From: Romboutsia ilealis | Lineage (GTDB): Bacteria > Bacillota > Clostridia > Peptostreptococcales > Peptostreptococcaceae | Assembly (NCBI RefSeq): GCF_900015215.1 | Contig: NZ_LN555523.1 | Location: 1,225,481 to 1,289,480, forward strand | DNA: 64,000 bases | Direction: 5' to 3' | Shown: one piece after another, positions 8,630 through 18,108 of the stretch | How the letters are laid out: each line of letters opens with the position of its first letter | Position numbering within the stretch: the stretch's first letter is position 1 | Notes under the pieces: generated by a model | Told to the model about the DNA's origin: nothing | What the model saw: only the letters and a program-made list of their open reading frames with translations | The model's database searches: none | Position numbers and translations under genes: made by a program

Positions 8630-9838
8630 ATGGATAAAAGTAAAAATAATTATAAATATATCATAGCAGTATCTAGCTTTATACTTATGGCTGTAGCATT
8701 TAGTATAGTAAATAGCGTAAATACAATACTTACAGCACCAGTAATAAATGCAAGAAACTTTAGTATTGGAGAGTTTTCTCTGTTATTTACAATAACAGCA
8801 ATAACAATAGCAATATGCTCACCTTTAGTAGGAAACCTTCTAAATAAAGTAAACATAAAAATAATAATGTCATTATCATCAATCCTTGCTGGAGGAGGAT
8901 ACATGCTATACGGACTTGCAAACAATATACTATCCTTTTACCTAATAGGAGTAATTGTTGCAATAGGAATGTGTGGCCTTACAACAATACCAATATCAAC
9001 AATGATATCAGACTGGTTTGAACCAGAAAAAAAGGGTTCTATAATGGGAATAGTTTTTGCAGGAATAGGTACAGGAACATTTTTTTGGATGCAAATAGCA
9101 TCTAGATTTTTAGAAAGATATAACTATAGACTTGCCTATTTATTTTTAGGAGCTATCGTTGTTATAGTTTCACTTCCTATAAGCTTATTTATAGCAAAAA
9201 GACCAGACGATGTAATGGCTAAATTAAGAGATTCTAATAATAAAAATAATAAATCAAAAGATAAATCCTATACCTTTAAGGATATATCTAAAACACCTTC
9301 ATTTTGGACTTTTTCAGTAGGTCTTTTACTTATGGGGATAAGCTTTGCTGGTATCAAGCAACATATACAACCCTATTTATCAGTTTTAGGATATTCAATT
9401 TCTTTTAATGCAAATATAGGGTCTACTCTTGCTCTTACAAGTTTAGTTGCAAATATTGTAGGTGGTATTTTATTTGATAAGTTTAAAACTAAAATAGTAT
9501 TATATTTTATGGGAACTGTTAGTTGTATTAGTGTAGTTTTTTTAATACTTGCAGGTAATCCAGTATTTGCATATTTATTTACAATATTTTACGGTCTTAC
9601 TATGTGTATGTCTTCAATTTGGCCATCTTATGGAGTTAGTAGGTTGTTTAGCAATGAGAACTACTCTGTAGTTTTTGGTTTTGTAAATATGTTCTTTATC
9701 CTTGGTACTTCAGTTGGACCATTTTTATCAGGTGTTATAGCTGATACTTCTTTTGGGTATCAGGCTTCTTGGGTAATATATTTTTTCACAACTATAATTG
9801 CATATTTCCTATTTATTAGATCTGTTAAGAATCATTAG
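8630..9838 (+). CDS. MFS transporter, OFA-like
   Basis: A 402-residue major facilitator with 12 predicted membrane segments and a hydrophilic Asn/Lys-rich central loop near residues 200-215. The overall pattern, including GIGTGTFFWMQ in the N half and GTSVGPFLSGVIAD near the C-terminus, resembles oxalate/formate antiporter-like carriers of clostridia. The ATG follows AAAGGAGATAAACT. The substrate is unknown. It stands alone with a strong terminator, so context adds nothing. Confidence 0.83.
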   Translation: MDKSKNNYKYIIAVSSFILMAVAFSIVNSVNTILTAPVINARNFSIGEFSLLFTITAITIAICSPLVGNLLNKVNIKIIMSLSSILAGGGYMLYGLANNILSFYLIGVIVAIGMCGLTTIPISTMISDWFEPEKKGSIMGIVFAGIGTGTFFWMQIASRFLERYNYRLAYLFLGAIVVIVSLPISLFIAKRPDDVMAKLRDSNNKNNKSKDKSYTFKDISKTPSFWTFSVGLLLMGISFAGIKQHIQPYLSVLGYSISFNANIGSTLALTSLVANIVGGILFDKFKTKIVLYFMGTVSCISVVFLILAGNPVFAYLFTIFYGLTMCMSSIWPSYGVSRLFSNENYSVVFGFVNMFFILGTSVGPFLSGVIADTSFGYQASWVIYFFTTIIAYFLFIRSVKNH

Positions 9839-9856
9839 ATTTTAAATAGTCAATAG

Positions 9857-9900
9857 AAATAGCCAGACAATGGATATACCAATACATCTGGCTATTTTTA
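9857..9900. terminator. Terminator of the MFS gene
   Basis: Stem AAATAGCCAGA/TCTGGCTATTT followed by TTTAT, directly after the MFS stop. Confidence 0.85.
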
Positions 9901-10009
9901 TATAATTTAGTCCTCAATATATTAATATTATTTATCAAAAACTCGCTTTAACTTTTCAAAAACTATTCATAATCACTATCCTACAAATAAGACTATTATT
10001 AATTTAAAC

Positions 10010-10263
10010 TTATATACCTAACATGGTAGAAATTATGATATAAATTGTAGTAATAAAAACAAATCCCTGTACAACTAAGTATAAACTTAACTTACCAGTT
10101 TCTTTATAATCATTAATTGCATTTTTTGTTTCAGGAATATTTGCAATTAATAATCCTATAAGAGCAATTGGATATTTAGTGTAAAAAAATCTGATATTAT
10201 AAGAATTACTCCTATTACAAAAAAAATATTAAATTTACCTCCGCCAGAAAAAAATTTTTTCAT
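10010..10263 (-). pseudogene. Frameshifted small membrane protein
   Basis: From the ATG at 10263 (GGGGGAG just upstream) the frame runs 35 codons to a TAG. Inserting one T in the run of seven T after codon 25 would restore an 84-residue protein ending STMLGI at 10010. The restored product has two membrane helices around a loop reading ANIPETKNAINDYKETGK. The continuous coding character of both parts argues for a single-base deletion in a homopolymer, or a sequencing error, rather than two genes. Family unknown. Confidence 0.6.
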
Positions 10264-10411
10264 TATGTCTCCCCCTATATTTATATGAATAATATTAAAT
10301 GTATTACTTTTTCGTATTATACAACAATTATAAACTTTCTCATATTCTAAATTCTATTAAAGAATTTACCAACTAAAAATAGCTCTATTAAGAATATATC
10401 AAATTTATATA

Positions 10412-12748
10412 TTACTTACTCCAAAACTTTTCACATAAAATTTTAACATCATCACTTTTTCTTACTCTAAAATTAGGATACCATTCATAAGGAAACAAGC
10501 TTTGATATCTTCTTTGAGAATATCTATTATCTAGTAGTAATATAACACCTTTATCATCATCTGTTCTTATACATCTACCCGCAGCTTGTAATACCTTAAT
10601 CATACCAGGATATACATAAGCATAATCAAAGCCTTTATTACTATCTTTCATATGTTCTTTTATAATATCTCTTTCAATTCCAATTTGAGGCATTCCAACT
10701 CCTACTATGATAACCCCTATAAGTTTATCATTTGTTAAGTCTATTCCTTCAGAGAAATGTCCACCTAGTACACAAAATCCAACATGAGTTTCTTTGTTAT
10801 CTTCATCAAACATAGATAAAAACTCTTCTTTTTCTTCTTCACTCATATTACTTTCTTGTATTGATGTATTTATATTTGGGTAATTTTCCTTCATTTTATC
10901 AAATACTAGTTCCATATACTTATATGATGGGAAAAATACCATATAATTTCCTTTTTTAGCTTGTACACAGTTTGCAATATATGATGCTATATCTTCGCTT
11001 GTTTCAAATCTTTTATTGTAAGTTGTAGCTACATTGTCCCCTATCATAAGTAGTCTATTATTTACATCAAATGGGCTTTTCAAGTTTATAATAAAGTCTT
11101 CTTCATCATAACTATACATTTTCATAAAATAATCCATAGGAATAAGTGTTGCTGAAAATATAATGTTTGATTTAGCTTTTTTCATTTTTTCTTCAATTAC
11201 TTTTTGAGGGTTAACACAGTATATTTTTATAGTCATTCCATTAAATGTTTTTGTATATATTGTTGTATAGTTTTTATCATAAAAATCTGATATTGATAAA
11301 AAGCTATATACGTCAAAATATAAATCCATCAACTCTTCATTTTCTTCATTAGTTATTGCTAAGTATTCATCTACAAACTTTATAAATGAACTAAGTATTT
11401 CACATAGTTCTAGTGGTGCTTCACTTTCTACTAAATCAATTTCATCTACTGTGGTTAAGTCCTCTAGTTTATCCTCAAAGTAAGACTGTATTTCTTTTAT
11501 AACTCTTGTTATACGTTTGTCTTTTTTACTTATTAGCTTTTTAACTTTAATAAATTTTTCTTCATTTAATGTTGCTGAATACATTTCTCTAGCTCTATCT
11601 ACTAGGTTGTGAGCTTCATCTATTAAAAATGTATAATCAGTAGTTTTTGTATCGAAAAATCTTTTTAAGTATACCCTTGGATCAAATACATAGTTGTAAT
11701 CACATATTATTACATCACTTAAATTAGTTAAATCCAAAGATAATTCAAATGGGCAAAGCATGTATTCTTCACTTATTTTTTCTATATTTTCTTTTGAGTA
11801 GTCATTATATTTTGCTAAGATATCTTTTAATGAGTTATTTATCCTATCAAAATATCCATTTGCATAAGGACAGTATTCTGGATTACAGTTTACTTCGTCC
11901 ATTTTGCATATTTTTTCTTTTGCTGTTATTGTTACTGCTTTTAAATTTAAGTCCTTTTTTCTCATTAAAGAAATAGTATTTTGTGCTACTTCTCTAGTTA
12001 TAGTTTTTGCTGTAAGATAAAATATTTTAGAAGTTTTATCTTCTCCCATAGCCTTTATAGCTGGGAAAATGGTTGATATAGTTTTTCCTGTTCCTGTAGG
12101 GGCTTGTGCAAAGCATTTTTTACTATCTGTTATGCTTTTATATACTCTTACAGCTAGTTCTCTTTGACCTGGTCTATAGTTTTCAAATGGGAATTTTAAC
12201 TTTTTTATTGATTCATTCCTTTTATTTACCCAATCACTTTCTAATTGTGCCCAACTCTTATATTCATCTATTAACCAAAAGAAAAATTCTTCAAGCTCTT
12301 TTAGTGTATAGCTTTGTCTTAGTATTCTTGTAGATTTTGTATCTATGTTGTAATAGGTTATTTGTATATCTATGTTATCTAATTCATTTTGCATAGAGTA
12401 TATATATCCATAACACTTTGCTTGTGCCCAGTGTAGTGGATTTGTATTTTCATCTATTAATAGTAAGTCTTTAGTTGTTGTTTTTATTTCATCTATTATT
12501 GTTTTATCTTCTTCTATTAGTATTCCATCTGCTCTACCTTCTACCATTATTTCTAAATCTTCATAAGTTAAGGTATATTTTAAAGGTACTTCGGCAGTAT
12601 AATTATCACCATAGGATTTTTGTACTCTTTGATGACCTCTTATACCTTCTATAGCTTTTATAGAACTTGTATATCTATTGTCTATACTTCCATGTCTCAT
12701 TATAAATTCCACTAGATTTCTAATGGATATTTTTATTATTTTATTCAT
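10412..12748 (-). CDS. DinG/XPD-family helicase with N-terminal nuclease-like domain
   Basis: A 778-residue superfamily 2 DNA helicase. Walker A APTGTGKT is at about residues 216-223 and the DEAH box at 377-380. Between them are cysteines C281, C288, C293 and C332, arranged like the XPD [4Fe-4S] cluster. Residues 60-120 contain GRAD with D74 and then DEIKT (D86, K89), matching the RecB/Cas4-type PD-(D/E)XK core. The C-terminal helicase motif includes QAAGRCIRTDDDKG. It probably unwinds, and perhaps trims, damaged or branched DNA. It appears monocistronic. Nuclease activity is inferred from motifs only. Confidence 0.88.
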   Translation of the reverse strand: MNKIIKISIRNLVEFIMRHGSIDNRYTSSIKAIEGIRGHQRVQKSYGDNYTAEVPLKYTLTYEDLEIMVEGRADGILIEEDKTIIDEIKTTTKDLLLIDENTNPLHWAQAKCYGYIYSMQNELDNIDIQITYYNIDTKSTRILRQSYTLKELEEFFFWLIDEYKSWAQLESDWVNKRNESIKKLKFPFENYRPGQRELAVRVYKSITDSKKCFAQAPTGTGKTISTIFPAIKAMGEDKTSKIFYLTAKTITREVAQNTISLMRKKDLNLKAVTITAKEKICKMDEVNCNPEYCPYANGYFDRINNSLKDILAKYNDYSKENIEKISEEYMLCPFELSLDLTNLSDVIICDYNYVFDPRVYLKRFFDTKTTDYTFLIDEAHNLVDRAREMYSATLNEEKFIKVKKLISKKDKRITRVIKEIQSYFEDKLEDLTTVDEIDLVESEAPLELCEILSSFIKFVDEYLAITNEENEELMDLYFDVYSFLSISDFYDKNYTTIYTKTFNGMTIKIYCVNPQKVIEEKMKKAKSNIIFSATLIPMDYFMKMYSYDEEDFIINLKSPFDVNNRLLMIGDNVATTYNKRFETSEDIASYIANCVQAKKGNYMVFFPSYKYMELVFDKMKENYPNINTSIQESNMSEEEKEEFLSMFDEDNKETHVGFCVLGGHFSEGIDLTNDKLIGVIIVGVGMPQIGIERDIIKEHMKDSNKGFDYAYVYPGMIKVLQAAGRCIRTDDDKGVILLLDNRYSQRRYQSLFPYEWYPNFRVRKSDDVKILCEKFWSK

Positions 12749-12963
12749 TGTTATATCCTTATATTTTTATTTTATCTTTATAAGTATATCCTATTTTTGA
12801 ATATAAAAATATACAAATTTACTTCATTTATTTAGTCTAAGAAATACACATGAAATTACTTCAAAATATCATTTTTAATTTTACTATATATTTAAGTTAC
12901 TTTAGTTTCCACGTTATCAAAACATTTATAAATCATTAGCGAAGATGATAGTATATACAAATT

Positions 12964-12990
12964 AAAAGGAGGCTAGCTTAATCTCCTTAT
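12964..12990 (-). terminator. Terminator of the DUF2156 gene
   Basis: Stem AAGGAG/CTCCTT followed on the minus strand by TTAATTTG, overlapping the end of the DUF2156 gene. The stretch 12749-12960 is AT-rich with no gene. Confidence 0.55.
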
Positions 12991-13895
12991 TATGCTTCTT
13001 TTATACTATACTTTTCTATAAACTTACATGGATGATAGGATAATTTAGCTTCTCTAAGACCATCTAATCCTAAATCTTCTTCTCTATTTACATATTTAAC
13101 ATTTGGAAATTCGTTTAGTAAAAATTGTTGGTTTATATATTGATATAGCCCCTTTATATTTTGATTTGCTTTTTCTATATGAATTAAGGCTATATTTTCA
13201 TTAATCTTTTCACCTATTGTAAAAGCTTCAAGCTTATTATCTATATAAACTCCAGCAATTTTTACATTGTCTTTTAACTTTTCATAGTTTTCAAATACTT
13301 CTTTTATGCTTAAGATTTCTTCATCAAGTTCTTTATGTCCACTACTTTCTATATTTTCTTTATTTTGTTCCCATCTATCAATTAGCTCTAGGCATTCTTC
13401 AAAGTTTTCTTTCTCTAATAGTTTGTATTCATACCTATTTTTATATAAACTTAAGAATGTGTTTACATGATTTCTTTTTTTCTTATTTTTTCTTCCACTT
13501 AAAGTTCTCAAACTTTCTGCATCATATATATATTCAAACAAGTCTCTTTCTTTTTCATATATAAATTTTTCTTTATAATTGATTTTGATTATATCTGCTA
13601 TTTCTTCATTTACGCCTTTTAATTGTATTCTTTTATACTCATTTTTTATATAATTTAGTGCAAAGTCTATAACATATAATAATTTATTCTTTTTACATAA
13701 AGGTATTATTGAAAATACATTCTTTTCGTATTCTAAAAGTATTATTGCAAAATCATTTTCTATATAATATTTTGTGTTAAATAAATGTCTCCACATATAT
13801 ATAGTACTAAAACAATACTCGCTAGCTTCATAATCTATTAATTTAAAATATGGCTCTAGTTCTGATTTCGAATTTATGTCAATATATTTAAACAT
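12990..13895 (-). CDS. DUF2156 (LPG-synthase C-terminal-like) protein
   Basis: With the ATG at 13895 (TTAGGAG eight bases upstream) the protein has 301 residues; the 27 codons upstream look non-coding. It resembles the DUF2156 domain, a GNAT-fold acyltransferase also found in lysyl-phosphatidylglycerol synthases. Visible features are an early YFKLIDYEASEYCFSTIYMW segment, a basic SGRKNKKKRNH stretch, and a late ALIHIEKANQNIKGLYQYIN. There are no membrane helices, so it is a stand-alone cytosolic form. The acceptor is unknown. Confidence 0.82.
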   Translation of the reverse strand: MFKYIDINSKSELEPYFKLIDYEASEYCFSTIYMWRHLFNTKYYIENDFAIILLEYEKNVFSIIPLCKKNKLLYVIDFALNYIKNEYKRIQLKGVNEEIADIIKINYKEKFIYEKERDLFEYIYDAESLRTLSGRKNKKKRNHVNTFLSLYKNRYEYKLLEKENFEECLELIDRWEQNKENIESSGHKELDEEILSIKEVFENYEKLKDNVKIAGVYIDNKLEAFTIGEKINENIALIHIEKANQNIKGLYQYINQQFLLNEFPNVKYVNREEDLGLDGLREAKLSYHPCKFIEKYSIKEA

Positions 13896-13967
13896 AATCA
13901 GTCTCCTAAATTTTCTTAAAAGCTTTATATTATAATTAATATTCTTTATAGTATGCAAAAAATATAA

Positions 13968-14009
13968 ATGGGTCACATTTTTACAATAAAATTATAAAAT
14001 ATGACCCAT
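13968..14009. terminator. Terminator of the fuc operon
   Basis: Stem ATGGGTCA/TGACCCAT extended by TATTTTA pairing inward. It lies about 45 bases past the fucP stop and upstream of the DUF2156 gene. Confidence 0.6.
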
Positions 14010-14054
14010 CTTGACTATTCATTATTTCTTCTTGTTTTAATATTGTGTTATTAT

Positions 14055-15389
14055 TTAAGCTTCTTTCTTAGTTCTAAAACATAAAGAATAAACTAATACT
14101 ACTGCAAAACATATTACTGGTATTAAGAATGATGAACGAACTGCTGCTTGTGCTCCTGTAAATGCTGGTACTATAGATGATAATATTCCTGTATCTATCA
14201 TTTTACCCATTATAGGTGTTATAACTGCTCCACCAAGTATCGCCATTATAAGTCCTGCTGCTCCAACCTTTACTTCTTCACCTAAATCTTTAAGTGCTAT
14301 ACCGTAAATTGTAGGGAACATTAATGACATACACGCTGATATAGCTACTAAACACCATACTGATTGATTTGTTGGTAAATATATAGTTCCTAAACTAAAT
14401 ACTATACCACCTACTGCAAATATTGCCATCATTACAGATGGGTCAATGTACTTCATTAAAGCTGTACATATCCATCTACATACTATAAATGATATTATAG
14501 CTATTAAATAATATCCTGAAGCTGAAGCTTCATCTAATCCAAGGTTAGTCATTACATAGCTTATAGTCCAAGTCCATACTGATATTTGAACTCCAACATA
14601 GAAAAACTGTGCAACAACTCCAAATGCATAACGAGGTATTTTAACTAATTTCTTAATTGAACTTACTATATTAATTTCACCTGATGTATCCTTTTCTGAA
14701 TCTTTGCTTTTCTTAAAGAATACCCATATTATTAGTGCTATAACTACTAATCCAACATATGGTACACATACCCATAATAATTCATTACTACGTATTGTAC
14801 TTAATGCTTCTGGACTCATAGCTATACGTTCTTCATAAGTTGCAGGATTTAAGTTACTTAATATAAGATATTTAGCCATTATAATACCTGTTAATGAACC
14901 TAATGGGTTAAAAGCTTGAGCTAAGTTAAGTCTACGTACACTAGTTTCTGGTGCTCCTAATGAAATTACGTATGGATTACAAGTTGTTTCAAGTATTGAT
15001 AATCCTCCTGCTAAAACGAAAACTGATGCTAAGAATAAGTTGAAATTTTGAGATATTGCAGCTGGTATATATCCCATAGCTCCTACTATGTATAAACCTA
15101 GACCTACTAATACACCAGTTCTATATGAGTATTTCTTTATAAGTATTGCTGCTGGAAGTGCTAATACTGCATATGAACCATAAAATGCAACTTGTGTTAA
15201 TGAAGCATCTGCTGCCTCAAGCATAAATATTCTACCAAATGCCGGTACTAGATTATCTGTCATATTGTTTAATAATCCCCACAATACAAAGCAAGATACA
15301 AGCATAACAAAATGTACTATATATTTTTTAGGAACAATAGGTGTTGTCTCCTGTTTATTTCCTACAGAACTACTTAACTTGCCATCCAT
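14055..15389 (-). CDS. fucP: L-fucose:H+ symporter
   Basis: The ATG at 15389, seven bases after GGGGGG, gives 444 residues with 12 membrane helices. This MFS member fits the FHS/FucP family: FVLWGLLNNMTDNLVPAF in helix 1, SILETTCNPYVISLG in helix 4 and LNLAQAFNPLGSLTG after it. It imports L-fucose into the cytoplasm. It is the last gene of the fucI-fucK-fucU-fucA-fucP operon, 35 bases after fucA. Confidence 0.93.
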   Translation of the reverse strand: MDGKLSSSVGNKQETTPIVPKKYIVHFVMLVSCFVLWGLLNNMTDNLVPAFGRIFMLEAADASLTQVAFYGSYAVLALPAAILIKKYSYRTGVLVGLGLYIVGAMGYIPAAISQNFNLFLASVFVLAGGLSILETTCNPYVISLGAPETSVRRLNLAQAFNPLGSLTGIIMAKYLILSNLNPATYEERIAMSPEALSTIRSNELLWVCVPYVGLVVIALIIWVFFKKSKDSEKDTSGEINIVSSIKKLVKIPRYAFGVVAQFFYVGVQISVWTWTISYVMTNLGLDEASASGYYLIAIISFIVCRWICTALMKYIDPSVMMAIFAVGGIVFSLGTIYLPTNQSVWCLVAISACMSLMFPTIYGIALKDLGEEVKVGAAGLIMAILGGAVITPIMGKMIDTGILSSIVPAFTGAQAAVRSSFLIPVICFAVVLVYSLCFRTKKEA

Positions 15390-15424
15390 AATGTTTCCCC
15401 CCATATATTCTTTTTTATAATAGA

Positions 15425-16123
15425 TTATTTTCTATATCTCTTAAATCCTGGATGTCTTCCGGTTACTCCGTAGCCTTTTCTCATTCCTATTAATCTATTT
15501 ATATTTTTTTCAGATATTTCTTTTTCTCCACCTAATAAATGAGCTGTTAAACTTATTTTTGCATATAACTCTAAAGTTTCCATTCTGTAGTATGCAGTTA
15601 TTAGATCAACCCCTACTGCAAGTGCTCCGTGATTTTCAAGTAATAATACATCATGTTCTTGTAAATATGGTGCTATTGCATCTGGAACTTCATAAGTAGA
15701 TGGTGTTCCATATGGTGTTACTGGTATAGATCCTATTGCTATAACAGTTTCTATCATAGTATATCTATCCATATCTAAGTGAGCAACTGCATATCCTGTC
15801 GCTGTTGGTGGATGAGCATGTACTACAGCTCCTACATCTTCTCTTTCCTTATAACATCTTAAGTGCATTTTTATTTCTGATGATGGTTTAGCTCCTTCTG
15901 GACCATCTAAAACTTCTCCATTTTCATCTATATGAACTAATTTTTCTGGTGTTATAAAACTTTTACTTATACCTGTTGGTGTTGCTAAAAAAGTACCATC
16001 ATCTAATTTTACACTTACATTTCCATCATTAGCTGCAACCCATCCTAATTGCCACATTTTATGGCATACATCACATATTTGTTCTCTTACTTCCATATAT
16101 TCTAAAGTTTTTACGCATTCCAT
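15425..16123 (-). CDS. fucA: L-fuculose-1-phosphate aldolase
   Basis: A class II aldolase of 232 residues cleaving L-fuculose 1-phosphate to dihydroxyacetone phosphate and L-lactaldehyde. Zinc ligands are visible in HAHPPT (H102, H104) and ENHGAL (H165), with the acid E83 in SSEIKMH. The ATG at 16123 is eight bases after GGAGG. An upstream TTG in frame lies within that site and is not a likely start. It is the fourth gene of the fuc operon. Confidence 0.94.
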   Translation of the reverse strand: MECVKTLEYMEVREQICDVCHKMWQLGWVAANDGNVSVKLDDGTFLATPTGISKSFITPEKLVHIDENGEVLDGPEGAKPSSEIKMHLRCYKEREDVGAVVHAHPPTATGYAVAHLDMDRYTMIETVIAIGSIPVTPYGTPSTYEVPDAIAPYLQEHDVLLLENHGALAVGVDLITAYYRMETLELYAKISLTAHLLGGEKEISEKNINRLIGMRKGYGVTGRHPGFKRYRK

Positions 16124-16149
16124 AATAACTGCCTCCAAAATTAATTTTA

Positions 16150-16590
16150 TTATTCTACTACTACACCTTTTTGTAATATAACGTTTGCATACAATGCTTT
16201 TTCCCCTGTTGCGATTATTGCGTATGCTTTTTTAGCTTCATCATAAAATTTAAATCTTTCTATAGTTCCTACTGTTTCTGCACCACGATTATCGTGCTTT
16301 TGTATAATTTCTTTATAAGTATCCCATATTGGAGTTTCTACATCATCTCCTGGCATAACTTCCATTAAATTAACTGGCTTATCTATATAAGTATCTAATG
16401 GAAAAACTGTTAATATAGCATCTAAAAGTTCTGCTACTCCATGTCCATCACAACGAATTACTATAGAGTCTTTTCCCATACTTTCTGCTGGAAAGTTTCC
16501 ATCAGATATTACTATTTGATCACTATGACCCATTTCACATAATACTTTTAAAAGTTGTGGTGATAATATTTGAGGTATATTTTTTAGCAT
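16150..16590 (-). CDS. fucU: L-fucose mutarotase
   Basis: A 146-residue RbsD/FucU-family protein interconverting fucose anomers so that the isomerase is fed. Signature elements are LCEMGHSDQIVISDGNFP (H22, D30) near the N-terminus and CDGHGVAELLDAILTVFPLD. The length fits the family. The gene overlaps the end of fucK by seven bases and has AAGGAG before its ATG. Confidence 0.93.
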   Translation of the reverse strand: MLKNIPQILSPQLLKVLCEMGHSDQIVISDGNFPAESMGKDSIVIRCDGHGVAELLDAILTVFPLDTYIDKPVNLMEVMPGDDVETPIWDTYKEIIQKHDNRGAETVGTIERFKFYDEAKKAYAIIATGEKALYANVILQKGVVVE

Positions 16591-18086
16591 GTTACAATCT
16601 CCTTAGATTTTATTATTTCTTTAAAAATTTCATATTTTTCATTCCATACTTTAACATTAGTAGGATAATAATGACTTATATCTTGTGAATTTCTAATTAT
16701 TTTGCGAGCTTCTTTTAAATCTTTTATTTCATTTGTTGCCATTAATTGAATAGCTATATTTCCAAGTACAGTTGCTTCAACCGGTCCCGCACTAACTTCC
16801 ATATTACAAGCATTAGCAGTCATTTGGCATAAAAGCTTACTTTGTATGCCTCCGCCAACCATATACATGGCTTTATAATCTTTTTTTGTACAGTCTTTTA
16901 TTTCTTCTAATGAATATCGGTACTTAAATGCTAAGCTTTCATTAATACATCTAACTATTTCACCTTCTGTTTTAGGAACTTCTTGATTAGTCTTTATACA
17001 ATACTCTCTAATTCTTTTAGGAATATTTCCTGCTGGAACAAATACTGGATCGTCTGGGTCTATAAAACATTTAAAAGGTTTTGAGCTTTTAGCTAACTCT
17101 TCTAATTCACTAAAACTATATGTTTTGCCCTCTCGTTCCCATTGTCTTTTACTTTCTTGTATTAACCAAAGACCTATTATATTTTTTAAAAATGAAGCTT
17201 TATTCCCATATCCACCTTCATTAGTTATATTGTAATAACTAGATTTTTCATTTATTATAGGTTCATCAATTTCAGTTCCAAGAAGTGACCAAGTTCCACA
17301 ACTTAAAAATACAAAGTCATCTTCCATAGCTGGTACAGATACTAAAGCACTTTGAGTATCATGCCCTGCTACTGCAATAACATCGCTCATATCTATTTTT
17401 AATTCTTCACTTATATCTTCTGATATTTTGCCTATTATAGTTCCACTAGGAACAATTTCTGTGAATAATTTTTTAGGTATGCCTAGAGAATTAATTACTT
17501 TATCTGACCAAGTTCTATTCTTTGCATCAAATAATTGAGTTGTAGATGCTATAGAGTTTTCGGTAACCTTTTTACCTGTTAATAAATAATTAAATAAATC
17601 AGGCATTAGGAGCATCACATCTGCTCTTTCAAGCAGATGTGATCTTTTTTCTTTTAATGATAATAATTGAAATGCTGTATTTATCTCCATAAATTGGTTA
17701 CCAGTTATATCATAGAACTCTTCTTTTGATATTTTTTCAAAGCTTTTTTCTAGCATTCCACTAGTTCTACCATCTCTATAATGAATAGGATTTTCAAGCA
17801 GTTGACCATACTCGTCAAGTAACGCAAAGTCAACTCCCCACGTATCTATCCCTATACTATCTATTTTCCCAAAAGGCTTTGACTTGATTAAACTTTGCTT
17901 GATTTCAAAGAACTGTCTAAGCACATCCCAATACATAGTTCCCCCAACAATTACAGGGTCATTTGAAAATCTATGGATTTCTTCAATACTTATTTTAGTT
18001 CCATCATATACTCCAAGCATTGCTCTTCCACTAGATGCTCCAAAATCAAAGGCTAATACTTGCTTTTTAAAGTTATTCGTTTCCAT
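16584..18086 (-). CDS. fucK: L-fuculokinase (FGGY family)
   Basis: A sugar kinase phosphorylating L-fuculose at C1. The ATG at 18086 follows AGAAGGTGATATC and gives 501 residues. A longer frame to 18212 would run into fucI and lacks a ribosome binding site. The N-terminal phosphate-binding motif is FDFGASSGRAML, followed by IDTWGVDFALLD and the C-terminal YMVGGGIQSKLL. The N-terminus resembles rhamnulokinases more than enteric FucK. Assignment to fuculose rests on its place between fucI and fucU. Confidence 0.88.
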   Translation of the reverse strand: METNNFKKQVLAFDFGASSGRAMLGVYDGTKISIEEIHRFSNDPVIVGGTMYWDVLRQFFEIKQSLIKSKPFGKIDSIGIDTWGVDFALLDEYGQLLENPIHYRDGRTSGMLEKSFEKISKEEFYDITGNQFMEINTAFQLLSLKEKRSHLLERADVMLLMPDLFNYLLTGKKVTENSIASTTQLFDAKNRTWSDKVINSLGIPKKLFTEIVPSGTIIGKISEDISEELKIDMSDVIAVAGHDTQSALVSVPAMEDDFVFLSCGTWSLLGTEIDEPIINEKSSYYNITNEGGYGNKASFLKNIIGLWLIQESKRQWEREGKTYSFSELEELAKSSKPFKCFIDPDDPVFVPAGNIPKRIREYCIKTNQEVPKTEGEIVRCINESLAFKYRYSLEEIKDCTKKDYKAMYMVGGGIQSKLLCQMTANACNMEVSAGPVEATVLGNIAIQLMATNEIKDLKEARKIIRNSQDISHYYPTNVKVWNEKYEIFKEIIKSKEIVTC

Positions 18087-18108
18087 GATATCACCTTCTG
18101 TATTATTA

